DNA of 64,000 nucleotides from Zwartia vadi (GCF_030410375.1 NZ_JAUHHE010000003.1:186001-250000), one strand, 5' to 3'. Positions 1 to 8,611 are shown, counted from the first letter of the stretch. Notes: generated by a model not told the origin, from the letters alone. A program made the numbers and translations.

Positions 1-146
1 GAACGGTTGTCTTTACTAACTTAGTGCCTGTTTTTGGCTTATTGTTAGGCTATCTTATCCTCGATGAGCCAATCTACCTTTCAATGATCATAGGCGGAGC
101 GATTGTGATTGCTGGCGTCACCCTCACTAATCAGGCGAATAAATGA
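1..146 (+). CDS. EamA/DMT family transporter, C-terminal end (partial)
   Basis: The gene enters from the left edge; the frame starting at base 3 is open to a TGA at 144-146. The visible 47 residues contain PVFGLLLGYLILDEP followed by a glycine-rich hydrophobic helix (GGAIVIAGVTLTN). This is the usual last-helix pattern of drug/metabolite exporters, with a conserved Glu between the last two membrane segments. Its stop overlaps the start of the AtuA-family gene by ATGA, so the two are probably translationally coupled. Substrate unknown. Confidence 0.75.
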   Translation, partial: TVVFTNLVPVFGLLLGYLILDEPIYLSMIIGGAIVIAGVTLTNQANK

Positions 147-1522
147 GTACTCCACACACATCTCAACCCTCTCAGCGGCCACTATACGTTGGCTGCGCGA
201 CAGGGTTTTCAGGAGACCGGACAGATGGCGCCGGCCCTGTCGTCGACACCCTCATCAAGCTGGGTGGCGGCGTTTTAAACTTTGAAACTCTCGCTGAACG
301 AACCCTTGCGTTGGCACAAATTGAAAAACGCAAAGATCCCAAGTTGGGCTATGAGCCTCTCCTTGCCGATCTCGTCGGTCCCGTGCTCAAACGCTGCCTT
401 GATCACAAGATTCAAATCGTCAGTAACTTTGGGGCGGCCAATCCTCAAGCGGCCGCACAAAGGATTTTTGCGCTCGCGCGTGAGCAAAATCTTCGTGCGC
501 CTCGCATCGCGGTCGTGTACGGGGACGATCTGACCAAACCTGAACAACTGAATTTTTTACTCAAAAAACTGGGCACTGATATTGACCCCGCTCGCGTCGT
601 CAGTGCCAACGCCTACATCGGCGCCTTTGAAATTGCGCAAGCGCTCAGGGATGGTGCCGATGTTGTGGTCACAGGGCGCGTTTCTGACCCCTCTCTCACA
701 CTTGGCCCCGCCATCGCGCATTTTGGCTGGGCGATGGACGATTGGCACAAAATGGGCTGCGGCACAATGGCCGGGCACATGCTCGAATGCGGCACACAAG
801 TGTCTGGCGGCTACTACAGTGTACCGGGTCAAAAATCCGTTCCGGGTATGGACCAAATCGGTTTCCCTATTGCTGAAATCCGCGCAGATGGAAGCTTCTC
901 GGTTTTTAAAGCCGACCACACAGGTGGGCTCGTGGATGACCGTACTGGTCGCGAACAGATTTTGTACGAAGTACATGATCCCGCTCGCTATCTGACACCT
1001 GACGTCACTGCCGACATTACCGAGGCCACCATCACCCAAGAAGGTGAAAACCGGATTCGTATCGAAGGCATTCAGGGTCACCCGCGGCCGGCCGAACTGA
1101 AAGTAAATGTATGTTATGACAATGGCTATCTGGCCGAGGCCGAGATCTCCTATGCAGGCTTTCGCGCGCGCGAACGCGCGGCACTTGCCGGCGAAACCGT
1201 GCGCAAGCGAATTGGACACTTGTTGCCTTTACGCGTGGACCTGATCGGGGCACTCAGCATTTTTGGTGATGACGCGGGCGAATTAATGGGTCAAGGACTG
1301 CCTGAATCCCGCGATGTTCGCCTGCGTGTCGCCGGAGTACATAAAGACAAAGCGATTGCAGAAAAAATCCTTCGCGAAGTCACTTCGCTTTATTGCTGCG
1401 GGCCTGCTGGTGGGGGTGGCGTACGGACGTCTCTCAGACCCCGACTCGACACATTGTCCTGCACGATCCCGCGTGAGTCCGTCCCGTGTGGCTATCACTT
1501 TGTCGAGGAGCAGCGTCCATGA
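143..1522 (+). CDS. AtuA family protein (DUF1446), large subunit
   Basis: This 459-residue protein matches the acyclic terpene utilisation AtuA/DUF1446 family. Recognisable parts are the N-terminal YVGCATGFSGDR, the central VVTGRVSDPSLTLGPA, and the Gly-rich end CCGPAGGGGVRTSLRPRL. AtuA is needed for growth on citronellol/geraniol in Pseudomonas, but to my knowledge its reaction has not been defined; most relatives sit in unrelated catabolic operons, so terpene use should not be assumed. Start ATG 143 overlaps the upstream exporter stop, and its own stop overlaps the next gene by ATGA. A second, differently partnered AtuA protein is at 34571-35944. Confidence 0.85.
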   Translation: MSTPHTSQPSQRPLYVGCATGFSGDRTDGAGPVVDTLIKLGGGVLNFETLAERTLALAQIEKRKDPKLGYEPLLADLVGPVLKRCLDHKIQIVSNFGAANPQAAAQRIFALAREQNLRAPRIAVVYGDDLTKPEQLNFLLKKLGTDIDPARVVSANAYIGAFEIAQALRDGADVVVTGRVSDPSLTLGPAIAHFGWAMDDWHKMGCGTMAGHMLECGTQVSGGYYSVPGQKSVPGMDQIGFPIAEIRADGSFSVFKADHTGGLVDDRTGREQILYEVHDPARYLTPDVTADITEATITQEGENRIRIEGIQGHPRPAELKVNVCYDNGYLAEAEISYAGFRARERAALAGETVRKRIGHLLPLRVDLIGALSIFGDDAGELMGQGLPESRDVRLRVAGVHKDKAIAEKILREVTSLYCCGPAGGGGVRTSLRPRLDTLSCTIPRESVPCGYHFVEEQRP

Positions 1523-1908
1523 ATGCAAAGATTAATCAAACAGCCGTTGAGCTACCCCTTTATCAACTTGCCCATGGGCGTGCAGGTGACAAAGGCAACA
1601 CCTCAAACATCAGCGTGATCGCCTGGAATCAAGCCTGTTTTGATGTCTTGGTCGCCCAAGCAACGGAAACAAAAGTGGCACAGTGGTTTGGCTACCGACA
1701 CCCCACCCGGGTGACGCGCTATGTTTTACCAAAGCTTCTGGCGCTGAACTTCGTCCTTGAAGGCATTCTGGATGGTGGCGTCAATGATGCCCTCAATCTG
1801 GATACGCATGGAAAAGGCTTGTCTTTCTGGATGATGGACATGCCTGTCGAGGTGCCCCGAGAGCTTGCTCAAACGCTCACCGTCAAAGAGTATTCTCTAT
1901 CGGTCTAG
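1519..1908 (+). CDS. AtuA-like ferredoxin-fold small subunit
   Basis: This 129-residue protein carries LYQLAHGRAGDKGNTSNIS, the signature of the C-terminal ferredoxin-fold domain found fused to, or encoded beside, AtuA/DUF1446 proteins. The ATG at 1519 overlaps the stop of the large subunit (ATGA), so I prefer it to an in-frame upstream start at 1486 that lies inside the large subunit. Tight coupling suggests a two-subunit enzyme with the 143-1522 product. Reaction unknown. Confidence 0.85.
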   Translation: MNAKINQTAVELPLYQLAHGRAGDKGNTSNISVIAWNQACFDVLVAQATETKVAQWFGYRHPTRVTRYVLPKLLALNFVLEGILDGGVNDALNLDTHGKGLSFWMMDMPVEVPRELAQTLTVKEYSLSV

Positions 1909-1960
1909 GTACGACTGCTTTAAAATTTTGTTCTCGACTCATTGCATTGGAGATTTATTC

Positions 1961-2941
1961 ATGAAAACCAGACGTCACGCACTCCTTGCAGGCCTCTGCG
2001 CACTCGCCTGCCTGAGCGCACCGACCGCCTTCGCGCAAGGCACCTATCCAACCAAGCCCATCAAGCTGATCGTCCCCTTCCCGGCGGGTGGTGCCACTGA
2101 CTTGGTCTCACGCGTTGTCGCTCAACAACTTGGCGCGGAACTGGGTCAAAGCGTCGTGGTTGAAAATCGCGCAGGGGCCGCTGGTGTCATTGGCTCAGAA
2201 ATGGTCGCACGCGCGGCTCCCGACGGCTACACCATTTTGATTGCAACATCGAGCACGCATACGATTGGACCGCTGCTCAACCCCAAAATGCCTTATTCGC
2301 CCACCAAAGACTTCACGCCAATCATGTTCCTGGCGTCATCCCCCCAAGTCGTCGTGGTGCCGCTTTCATCTCCTGCTCAAACCATGCCTGAGCTCATTGA
2401 TTACATCAAGAAAAATCCAGGTAAGTTGAATTTCGGCTCTGCCGGTACGGGCGGTATCCCTCACTTGTCAGCTGAACGTTTTCTGGCGATGACCGGGACA
2501 AAAATGACACACGTCCCATATAAAGGCACTGCCTTGGCGATGCCCGACTTGATGGCAGGCCGCTTGGACATGATGTTCGATTCAATCTCCGTTTCTTTGC
2601 CACATATTCGCGATGGCAAAGTGCGTGCGCTGGCTGTTACTTCTGGAACAGCCTCCTCAGTCGCTCCAAACATTCCGCCACTCTCGAACTTTGTCCCGGG
2701 CTACGAGTCACTCACCTGGTTTGGGGTATTTGGTCCTGCTGGTATGAAAGAACCTGTTCTAAACAAACTCAACCAAGCTTTGAATCAATCACTGAAAGAT
2801 CCGAAGGTCTTGGCGCAGCTCGCCAAACTTGGTTTTGATCCAGGCGGCGGCAGTTCAGCTGATTTTGCTAAAAAGATGGCACAAGAAAGCGAAATCTGGA
2901 ACAAAGTGATCACCGACGGCAATATCACCATTGAAAAGTGA
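1961..2941 (+). CDS. Bug/TctC family periplasmic solute-binding protein
   Basis: Tripartite tricarboxylate transporter receptor of the Bug family, 326 residues. The signal peptide is about 1-24 (cleavage near AFAQ). The mature start has the family hallmark YPTKPIKLIVPFPAGGATD; later come APDGYTIL, the PGKLNFGSAGTGG loop and MTHVPYKG. Start ATG 1961 follows GGAG at a good distance (1949-1952), whereas the longer frame back to 1865 would run into the AtuA-like gene. No tctA or tctB is nearby, so this is an orphan Bug receptor. Its position behind the AtuA pair suggests it binds the substrate, probably a carboxylate, of that unit. Confidence 0.93.
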   Translation: MKTRRHALLAGLCALACLSAPTAFAQGTYPTKPIKLIVPFPAGGATDLVSRVVAQQLGAELGQSVVVENRAGAAGVIGSEMVARAAPDGYTILIATSSTHTIGPLLNPKMPYSPTKDFTPIMFLASSPQVVVVPLSSPAQTMPELIDYIKKNPGKLNFGSAGTGGIPHLSAERFLAMTGTKMTHVPYKGTALAMPDLMAGRLDMMFDSISVSLPHIRDGKVRALAVTSGTASSVAPNIPPLSNFVPGYESLTWFGVFGPAGMKEPVLNKLNQALNQSLKDPKVLAQLAKLGFDPGGGSSADFAKKMAQESEIWNKVITDGNITIEK

Positions 2942-3176
2942 ATCGGTCGCTGCCAAAAATCACGTTCATCCAAAAAAGCTTTTGCTTAGCAAATGGACTG
3001 CAGTCAAGCCCACGCACAAGGAAAAGCATTTTTGGGTGACGAAAGTGATCCAACCGGAACAGCTCGATGAGCCTGTCGTGGAGGTCATTCTTGAAGCCGC
3101 CATGACGGGACGTCAAATCAAAATCACATGGCGCGATTTGAAACATCAAGAAAATTGGCGACAGGGTTGGGTTTGA
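2931..3176 (+). CDS. TIGR02450-type Trp-rich small protein
   Basis: An 81-residue protein with KKLLLSKWTAV, KHFWVTKVI, WRDLKHQENW and a final GW. These match the small tryptophan-rich family TIGR02450, usually around 65-75 residues. The only usable start in this frame upstream of the conserved core is TTG 2931, which lies inside the last codons of the Bug gene and overlaps it by 11 bases. Function of the family is unknown. Followed by a short convergent junction. Confidence 0.75.
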   Translation: MKSESVAAKNHVHPKKLLLSKWTAVKPTHKEKHFWVTKVIQPEQLDEPVVEVILEAAMTGRQIKITWRDLKHQENWRQGWV

Positions 3177-3187
3177 GTACTTAAAAC

Positions 3188-3796
3188 TCAAACCCGCTTG
3201 ATGTCTGTGCTCTTGTTGGCAAACAGTCTTATAAAAAAACTCGCCAGATACAGCACAATCAGAGTGCCGGCTAGATCGCCAACAAACATCGGCAATATGC
3301 CGGACCAAGCGTCGAAGGACAAACCCGTCATGTAGAAATAAAGATTATGGGGAAATACATTAAACACCGCGCCAGCAACCGCAAACACCAACAACTGTGA
3401 ACGCTGCAAACCGGCTAAATCATCAGGCAGCTTGAGCCAGCGCGTACAAAGGTACACAGCAAACAAAGGCCCCAGCGCGGATAAGGCTGCAATCATCAAA
3501 ACATTGAAGGGCTCGTATTCAAGCAATTCAAGGTTGGTGAACACCGCACCCAAGAACAAACCCAGCGCGCCTGCCCATCCCCCAATCATTACAGCAAGCA
3601 TACGAATCGCTGCGGGCAAAAAAATCCAGCTGATGAAGCTGGTCATATGAATATCCGCGAACAGGAATGTGTTTAGTTCGTAGAGCACAAGCCAAGACAC
3701 AGCCACAGCGAGCACAAACAAAATCATCGCCCAGATACCGAGGCGATGATGAGTGGAAGTTTGCGGCCTTGCAGCGCCAGAAGGCGGTAAAAGCAT
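3188..3796 (-). CDS. multi-pass membrane protein, unrecognised
   Basis: 202 residues with about five hydrophobic segments: near 20-45, 55-85, 90-118, 135-155 and 165-190. The stretch ISWIFLPAAIRMLAVMIGGW loosely recalls the MASE1-like membrane sensor fold, but no signalling domain follows, and I do not assign a family. It starts 4 bp after the stop of the winged-helix gene at 3801-4160 and is probably cotranscribed with it. This suggests a regulator plus a membrane protein that senses or is controlled by it. Confidence 0.6.
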   Translation of the reverse strand: MLLPPSGAARPQTSTHHRLGIWAMILFVLAVAVSWLVLYELNTFLFADIHMTSFISWIFLPAAIRMLAVMIGGWAGALGLFLGAVFTNLELLEYEPFNVLMIAALSALGPLFAVYLCTRWLKLPDDLAGLQRSQLLVFAVAGAVFNVFPHNLYFYMTGLSFDAWSGILPMFVGDLAGTLIVLYLASFFIRLFANKSTDIKRV

Positions 3797-3800
3797 TCAA

Positions 3801-4160
3801 TCAACCCGGTATGTGAGCCTTATCAATCGCCTGACCAAGCGTCACAAAATACTGCTCCGCAAGGGCTGTCGGGACGACGTATTTAACGCGACTGTCTACC
3901 TTGTCGGTGTCGAGATCGATCATGCCTTTTTTTCGCAAGGTTTTGAGCCGGCGATGCGCAGTCGTTGCGGAAATTTCAGTCGACAATCCCATCGCTTCAA
4001 GCACGCTGACTTTTTTACCATTGTGCCAGTTGACACCAAGCATGGCGAGCAGTCGCTCTTCGACAGGATCCATCGCTGGAAACGTGGGGATCTGCTTGAT
4101 CGCATGAACAAGGTTCAGGAAACGCAGATACGTAAGAGAGTGTTTTGATTCAGTAACCAT
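3801..4160 (-). CDS. winged-helix DNA-binding protein (MarR-like)
   Basis: 119 residues. The region around 30-110 has the order of a winged helix: PVEERLLAMLGV, a spacer helix, a recognition helix with STEISATTAHRRLKTLRKKG, then a wing (DLDTDKVDSRVKYVVPT). This resembles MarR-type and related regulators, though shorter than a typical MarR protein (about 140 residues), with no clear long dimerisation helix at the C terminus. Its operon partner is the membrane protein at 3188-3796. Targets are unknown. Confidence 0.65.
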   Translation of the reverse strand: MVTESKHSLTYLRFLNLVHAIKQIPTFPAMDPVEERLLAMLGVNWHNGKKVSVLEAMGLSTEISATTAHRRLKTLRKKGMIDLDTDKVDSRVKYVVPTALAEQYFVTLGQAIDKAHIPG

Positions 4161-4328
4161 ATGTTGATGATACTGCTAATCTTTAAATCAACGCAAGCCG
4201 TGTACACCTTTTGGAATATGGTGAAAAAGCTTGGTTATTTCAGCGCTTTACCTGAAAAGCTTTGAACGTGTCAGCAACTAACTTATATTTGCACCCAACT
4301 TGAAAAGGGAGTGGCTGCCAAAATGGAC

Positions 4329-4360
4329 AGGGGCTTACAGTATTTAAACTGTAAGCCCCT
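4329..4360 (-). terminator. hairpin terminator after tRNA-Arg
   Basis: A perfect 13-bp inverted repeat (arms 4329-4341 and 4348-4360, core GGGGCTTACAG/CTGTAAGCCCC) with a 6-nt loop lies 8 bp beyond the CCA end of the tRNA, on its 3' side. T-rich stretches flank it on both strands (TTTTATT on +, and CATTTTGG on - after a few bases), so it may act in both directions. Confidence 0.7.
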
Positions 4361-4368
4361 GATTTTAT

Positions 4369-4445
4369 TGGCGCGCCCGGCAGGATTCGAACCCACGACC
4401 CCTTGGTTCGTAGCCAAGTACTCTATCCAACTGAGCTACGGGCGC
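4369..4445 (-). tRNA. tRNA-Arg(ACG)
   Basis: Read on the minus strand, the cloverleaf is complete. The acceptor stem is GCGCCCG/CGGGCGC. The D arm is GCTC...GAGT, the anticodon stem CTTGG/CCAAG with loop CTACGAA (anticodon ACG, Arg), and the T arm GTGGG TTCGAAT CCTGC. Discriminator is G and the terminal CCA is encoded (4369-4371). 77 nt including CCA. The rest of 4161-4564 outside the tRNA and its hairpin shows no gene. Confidence 0.97.
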
Positions 4446-4564
4446 TGCAAAGACGAAAATTATATCAGTTTTTTACCAGTCGTGGCGACTCCTCTTTTTT
4501 AAAGCTTTAATGCGAGCAATATTCTTAGGTTTTAAGGTTTTGGTATGTGATTAAATAAATCGCC

Positions 4565-6004
4565 ATGCTTACTCAATCGAATTCACACCCACACCTGCAA
4601 CCGCAACCATACACACTCTGTCGCAGCTTGTTAGAAACAATCTGGCATGCTGCGAATGGAGCCAGCCAACAGACGGCGAACGTAAGCTTCACCGGCCAGG
4701 GGTGTCTGCCCTCTTTTTTTGCCGTCACAGAGCTGGCGTCTGCTTCAATGGGAGCTGCCGGACTTGCAGCCGCCTCATTGCTTGAGACCCTTCGCCATGC
4801 GAACGGACTCGCCGCAGATTCATCCTTGTGCGTTGAGGTTGATCAACGGCTCGCTTCGTTTTGGTTTGCCAGCACACTGAGGCCCCTTGGGTGGCAGCTC
4901 CCCAAACCAAAAGAGGTCCCTGCGACTGACTATCTGGCTCAGGACGGTTGGCTGCGCTTACATACCAATGCATCCCATCACCTGGACGCTGCGTTGAGGG
5001 TATTAAAGTGCCCCCCTAACCCTGAAGCCATGGCGCAAGCCGTATCGACATGGAGGAGAGACGAACTCGAAGCGCGTGTACTGGCCGAAGGTGGGTGCGC
5101 CGCGACCATGATGTCCGCAGAACAATGGGTGCGACATCCTCAAGGCCAGGCGCTACAAAAGGAGGCACTGATCAACTGGGCCGATGGTTTGCATGGCAAG
5201 AATCAAACATGGACACCCGCTCCCGGGCAACCCCTTCAGGGCCTCAAAGTGCTCGACATGACGCGGGTATTGGCGGGTCCGACCGCCACACGCATGCTGG
5301 CAGGACTCGGTGCGGAAGTCCTGCGTGTGGACGCGCCCATGTGGGATGAATCGAATGCGCCAGAAATGACTCTTGGCAAGCACTGCGCCGAGCTCGATCT
5401 GCGTCAGGCTGACCAGCGTGTCCACTGGCTCAAACTGCTGAGCGAGGCGGATATCCTCGTTCACGGTTATCGCAGCGATGCCCTGGCGAACATGGGACTG
5501 GATGCCGAGGCCCGTCAGCGGATCAGGCCCGGACTGGTGGATGTTTCGCTCGATGCGTATGGCTTTACCGGACCATGGGCAAACCGACGCGGCTTTGACA
5601 GTCTTGTACAGATGAGTATCGGTATCGCACAAGCTGGACAGCAACTTGCGCAGAGCGCGCGCCCCGAACCTCTGCCTGTTCAGGCGCTCGATCATGCAAC
5701 CGGATATTTGCTCGCGACCGCTGCGCTACGCGGCCTGGAACACCGAGTCAAGACAGGTAAAGGCACAATCGCACGCTGCTCGCTCGCGCGCACCGGCACA
5801 CTGCTCATGACAACGCGGGATCCCTCGGGCCTGAACCGTCCAAGACTCGCACCCGAAACACCTGATGACATTAGTCAAACGATTGAACACACAGCTTGGG
5901 GACCCGCTCACCGCCTCAAATGGCCTGTCACTGTCTCTGACATAGCGATGCGTTGGTCCGTTGGCGCTGGTCCGCTCAAACGGGACAGCGCAAACTGGCG
6001 ATAG
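4565..6004 (+). CDS. CoA-transferase family III (CaiB/BaiF) protein
   Basis: 479 residues. The C-terminal half from about 222 has the family III pattern: GLKVLDMTRVLAGPTATRML, a DLR block corresponding to the usual DLK, DILVHGYR, and RRGFDSLVQ, where Asp345 is the candidate catalytic residue that forms the aspartyl anhydride. The first ~220 residues are a diverged extra region, so this resembles the longer family III members with a duplicated or degenerate first half. Such enzymes swap CoA between organic acids. Substrate unknown. It is convergent with the transporter gene, 10 bp apart. Confidence 0.85.
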   Translation: MLTQSNSHPHLQPQPYTLCRSLLETIWHAANGASQQTANVSFTGQGCLPSFFAVTELASASMGAAGLAAASLLETLRHANGLAADSSLCVEVDQRLASFWFASTLRPLGWQLPKPKEVPATDYLAQDGWLRLHTNASHHLDAALRVLKCPPNPEAMAQAVSTWRRDELEARVLAEGGCAATMMSAEQWVRHPQGQALQKEALINWADGLHGKNQTWTPAPGQPLQGLKVLDMTRVLAGPTATRMLAGLGAEVLRVDAPMWDESNAPEMTLGKHCAELDLRQADQRVHWLKLLSEADILVHGYRSDALANMGLDAEARQRIRPGLVDVSLDAYGFTGPWANRRGFDSLVQMSIGIAQAGQQLAQSARPEPLPVQALDHATGYLLATAALRGLEHRVKTGKGTIARCSLARTGTLLMTTRDPSGLNRPRLAPETPDDISQTIEHTAWGPAHRLKWPVTVSDIAMRWSVGAGPLKRDSANWR

Positions 6005-6014
6005 ACTCATGCGA

Positions 6015-7559
6015 TTAATGCGTATGACCGCGCTGCGGTGTCCAGTATTTTTCCAAGAGAAAAAATGCGCCTTGCATGAGCATCGCCAAGGCAGCGGCAG
6101 GAATGGCGCCCGCAAGCAACAACTGTGTGTTGTTCAGAGCAAGCCCCTGGACAATCCGCTCACCAAAACCTCCCGCGCCAATAAAGGCCGCAATCGTCGC
6201 GGTCCCCACGCACAACACGGCGGAAATTTTGATGCCCGACAAAATCACCCCTCGCGCCAAAGGCAGCTCCACTAACCAGAGTCGCTGCAGGGCAGTCAAC
6301 CCAAGCGCAGTCGCGGCTTGGCGCATGGAGAACGGGATTTCCTTGAATCCTGCGTGTGTGCTTTGGACAATCGGTAATAAAGCATATAAAAACAAGGCCA
6401 CAATTGCAGGGAGCGTCCCGATCGTGCCTAACAACGTGATTAAGAAAGCGAGCACAGCCAGCGATGGGATCGTCTGCATGACGCTTGTTACAGCCAACAC
6501 AAGCTGACCCAGCCTTGGCGCATAAAAACAGAATACGCCGAGTGGCACACCCATCAGGCAGGCAAAGGCCAGAGCACTTAGAACGAGGAACAAATGTTGA
6601 AGAGTCAGGCGTAAAAAATCAGGACCAAACAAAACCGTCATGAAGCTGTCTCGGTCATTTGCTTGCGACGGATCACGCACATTCTCTGCGCCTGCTACAC
6701 CAGATGCACGCTCTGTTAAAAACTGTTTCGCGATCGCGGGAAAGCTCTGTTGATCAATCTCGGCTCGCGTATTGAGCGCAAGCATGGTGCTCTGTGAAAT
6801 CGATTGCTCAAGTGTTTGAAGCGCTTGCCACGCAACAGGAAAGCGCTCCGGCACATCTGCTCTAAACAACAAGAGCGCCTCATAGCCCGGGAAAAAATGA
6901 CGATCATCCTCTAGCGCAGTCAGCGCGTAACGCGAAAGTTTTGAGTCTGTTCTGTAGGCATCAACCAAGTCTATTTTTTTGGCAGCGATCGCCTCATAGG
7001 CTAGGCCGTGGTCCAAGCCACGCGGTTTAAGCGCCCCGAGACCGTAAGCTTGCGACAAACCACGCCAGCCATCCGCACGCCCAATGAACTCGTGCGAGAG
7101 TCCCAACACGAGCGTGGGGTGTCTGCTCAAATCCGATATGGACTTGATGTTCAGCGAGCCGGCAAGATCACTACGCATTGCCAACACATAGGAGTTATTG
7201 AAACCAAGCAATACGCCTGCACGCAAGCCCATCGGCAAAAGCTTGGCATTTATTTCCTCAAGTGAGAGTGGCTGCTCTGACTTGAGAATCTCACGAGCGA
7301 TGGTGCCGGTGTATTCCGGGTAAACGTCAATCTCGCCGCTTCTAAGCGCCGCGAGCAAAATACTGGTGTTGCCCATGCCGGATTTGAGCTGCACCGTGGT
7401 GACACCTGCGTCACGCACTGTTTGCGCAATGATTTCACCCAAAATAAACGATTCAGTGAACCGTTTGGATCCCACCACAAAGGGCGCTGCCATCGCCATC
7501 TGCGTGCACAGCACACAGAGGACGCCAAGCAGTCCCTTGCGCAGGAATCGCCAGATCAC
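6015..7559 (-). CDS. fused substrate-binding/permease protein, betaine or ergothioneine-type ABC transporter
   Basis: 514 residues. A signal peptide (1-24) is followed by an OpuAC/OpuBC-type binding domain to about residue 290: VGSKRFTESFILGEII, GEIDVYPEYTGT, NNSYVLAMR, VDAYRTDSKL. About five membrane segments of an OpuBB-type permease follow, with the coupling loop ATALGLTALQRLWLVELPLA. This family carries quaternary-ammonium compounds, and the ergothioneine importer EgtU is also a permease-binding fusion, usually in the opposite domain order. The gene starts 2 bp after senC/selD and is surely cotranscribed with senB-senC. I infer a role with selenoneine, ergothioneine or hercynine, all trimethylammonium betaines. 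No ATPase gene is in the window. Confidence 0.88.
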   Translation of the reverse strand: MIWRFLRKGLLGVLCVLCTQMAMAAPFVVGSKRFTESFILGEIIAQTVRDAGVTTVQLKSGMGNTSILLAALRSGEIDVYPEYTGTIAREILKSEQPLSLEEINAKLLPMGLRAGVLLGFNNSYVLAMRSDLAGSLNIKSISDLSRHPTLVLGLSHEFIGRADGWRGLSQAYGLGALKPRGLDHGLAYEAIAAKKIDLVDAYRTDSKLSRYALTALEDDRHFFPGYEALLLFRADVPERFPVAWQALQTLEQSISQSTMLALNTRAEIDQQSFPAIAKQFLTERASGVAGAENVRDPSQANDRDSFMTVLFGPDFLRLTLQHLFLVLSALAFACLMGVPLGVFCFYAPRLGQLVLAVTSVMQTIPSLAVLAFLITLLGTIGTLPAIVALFLYALLPIVQSTHAGFKEIPFSMRQAATALGLTALQRLWLVELPLARGVILSGIKISAVLCVGTATIAAFIGAGGFGERIVQGLALNNTQLLLAGAIPAAALAMLMQGAFFLLEKYWTPQRGHTH

Positions 7560-7561
7560 GC

Positions 7562-8611
7562 TTAGTTCACCACGAGACGCGCAGCCTGCTTGTCAGTGAT
7601 CTCACCAATGACGCTGGCATGACCAAAATCATGCTTTTTGAAAATGGCCAAGACGTCCTGTACCGCATCCGGCGCACAGCACACCAACAAGCCACCACTG
7701 GTCTGTGGATCAGTCAGCAAGGTTTTACACTCGGCGGGTAAATTGGCTGCAAGGCTGACGTCTTTGCCATAGCCTTCCCAGTTTCGACCTGAAGCACCTG
7801 TCACCATCCCTGCCTTGATCAAATCCACGACACCTGGCAACAGCGGCACAGCCGACCAGTTCACTTGAGCCGTCAAATCCGCACCACGGGCGATTTCAAG
7901 CGCGTGACCGGCCAAACCGAATCCCGTGACGTCCGTCAAGGCATGAACGCCCGCTAACTCGGCAAGCTCTGGTCCAGGCGTATTTAATTTTGTCGTGTTG
8001 TGCAGCATCGAGGCATAACCCTCGGCATCCAAAGCCTCTTTTTTCAATGCTGCGGATAAGATCCCCACACCAACAGGCTTGCCTAAAATCATGACGTCAC
8101 CTTTACGAGCACCATCGTTGCGCTTGACCCGATCAGGATGCACGAGCCCTAAAACCACCAGACCATAAATCGCTTCGACAGAGTCGATGGTGTGGCCACC
8201 CGCAATCGGAATCCCTGCAGCCCGACAAACGGATGCTCCGCCTTCAAGCACTTTACCGATCGTCTCGGTCGATAGAACGTTGATTGGCATCCCCACCAGA
8301 GCCAAAGCCAAAATCGGACGGCCCCCCATCGCATACACATCACTGATCGCATTGGTTGCGGCGATGCGACCAAACTCGTGTGGGTCGTCCACGATCGGCA
8401 TGAAGAAGTCCGTGGTCGCGATCAAAGCCTGTTCGTCATTTAAACGATACACCGCGGCATCATCAGCGGTTGCAATCCCTACCATTAGCTCTTTCGGGAT
8501 CGGCATTTGCAGCGTGCCCTTCAAAATCTCCGATAAGACGGCCGGAGCGATTTTGCATCCACATCCGCCACCGTGTGACAGGGAAGTTAAGCGTGGCTCA
8601 TTTGTTTTCAT
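7562..8611 (-). CDS. selD: selenide, water dikinase (selenophosphate synthetase; SenC role)
   Basis: 349 residues. Makes selenophosphate from selenide and ATP. The N-terminal active-site block SHGGGCGCKIAP places Cys17, Cys19 and Lys20 at the same numbers as in E. coli SelD, so Cys, not selenocysteine, is used. ATP-site landmarks include DDAAVY, ATTDFFMPIVDDP, GGHTID and DVTGFGLAGH. It lies 16 bp after senB and 2 bp before the transporter gene. In described selenoneine clusters the third gene, senC, is such a SelD-type enzyme, so the local role is SenC. Whether it also feeds tRNA or selenoprotein pathways is unknown; no selA, selB or selU is in the window. Confidence 0.96.
   Translation of the reverse strand: MKTNEPRLTSLSHGGGCGCKIAPAVLSEILKGTLQMPIPKELMVGIATADDAAVYRLNDEQALIATTDFFMPIVDDPHEFGRIAATNAISDVYAMGGRPILALALVGMPINVLSTETIGKVLEGGASVCRAAGIPIAGGHTIDSVEAIYGLVVLGLVHPDRVKRNDGARKGDVMILGKPVGVGILSAALKKEALDAEGYASMLHNTTKLNTPGPELAELAGVHALTDVTGFGLAGHALEIARGADLTAQVNWSAVPLLPGVVDLIKAGMVTGASGRNWEGYGKDVSLAANLPAECKTLLTDPQTSGGLLVCCAPDAVQDVLAIFKKHDFGHASVIGEITDKQAARLVVN

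Noticed and set aside
557..1219. 220-residue minus-strand frame
   Set aside because: Shadow of the AtuA-family gene at 143-1522, which has family motifs and coupled neighbours.
7562..8611. Selenocysteine-containing SelD
   Set aside because: The active-site position is encoded as Cys (Cys17) and there is no in-frame TGA in the motif.
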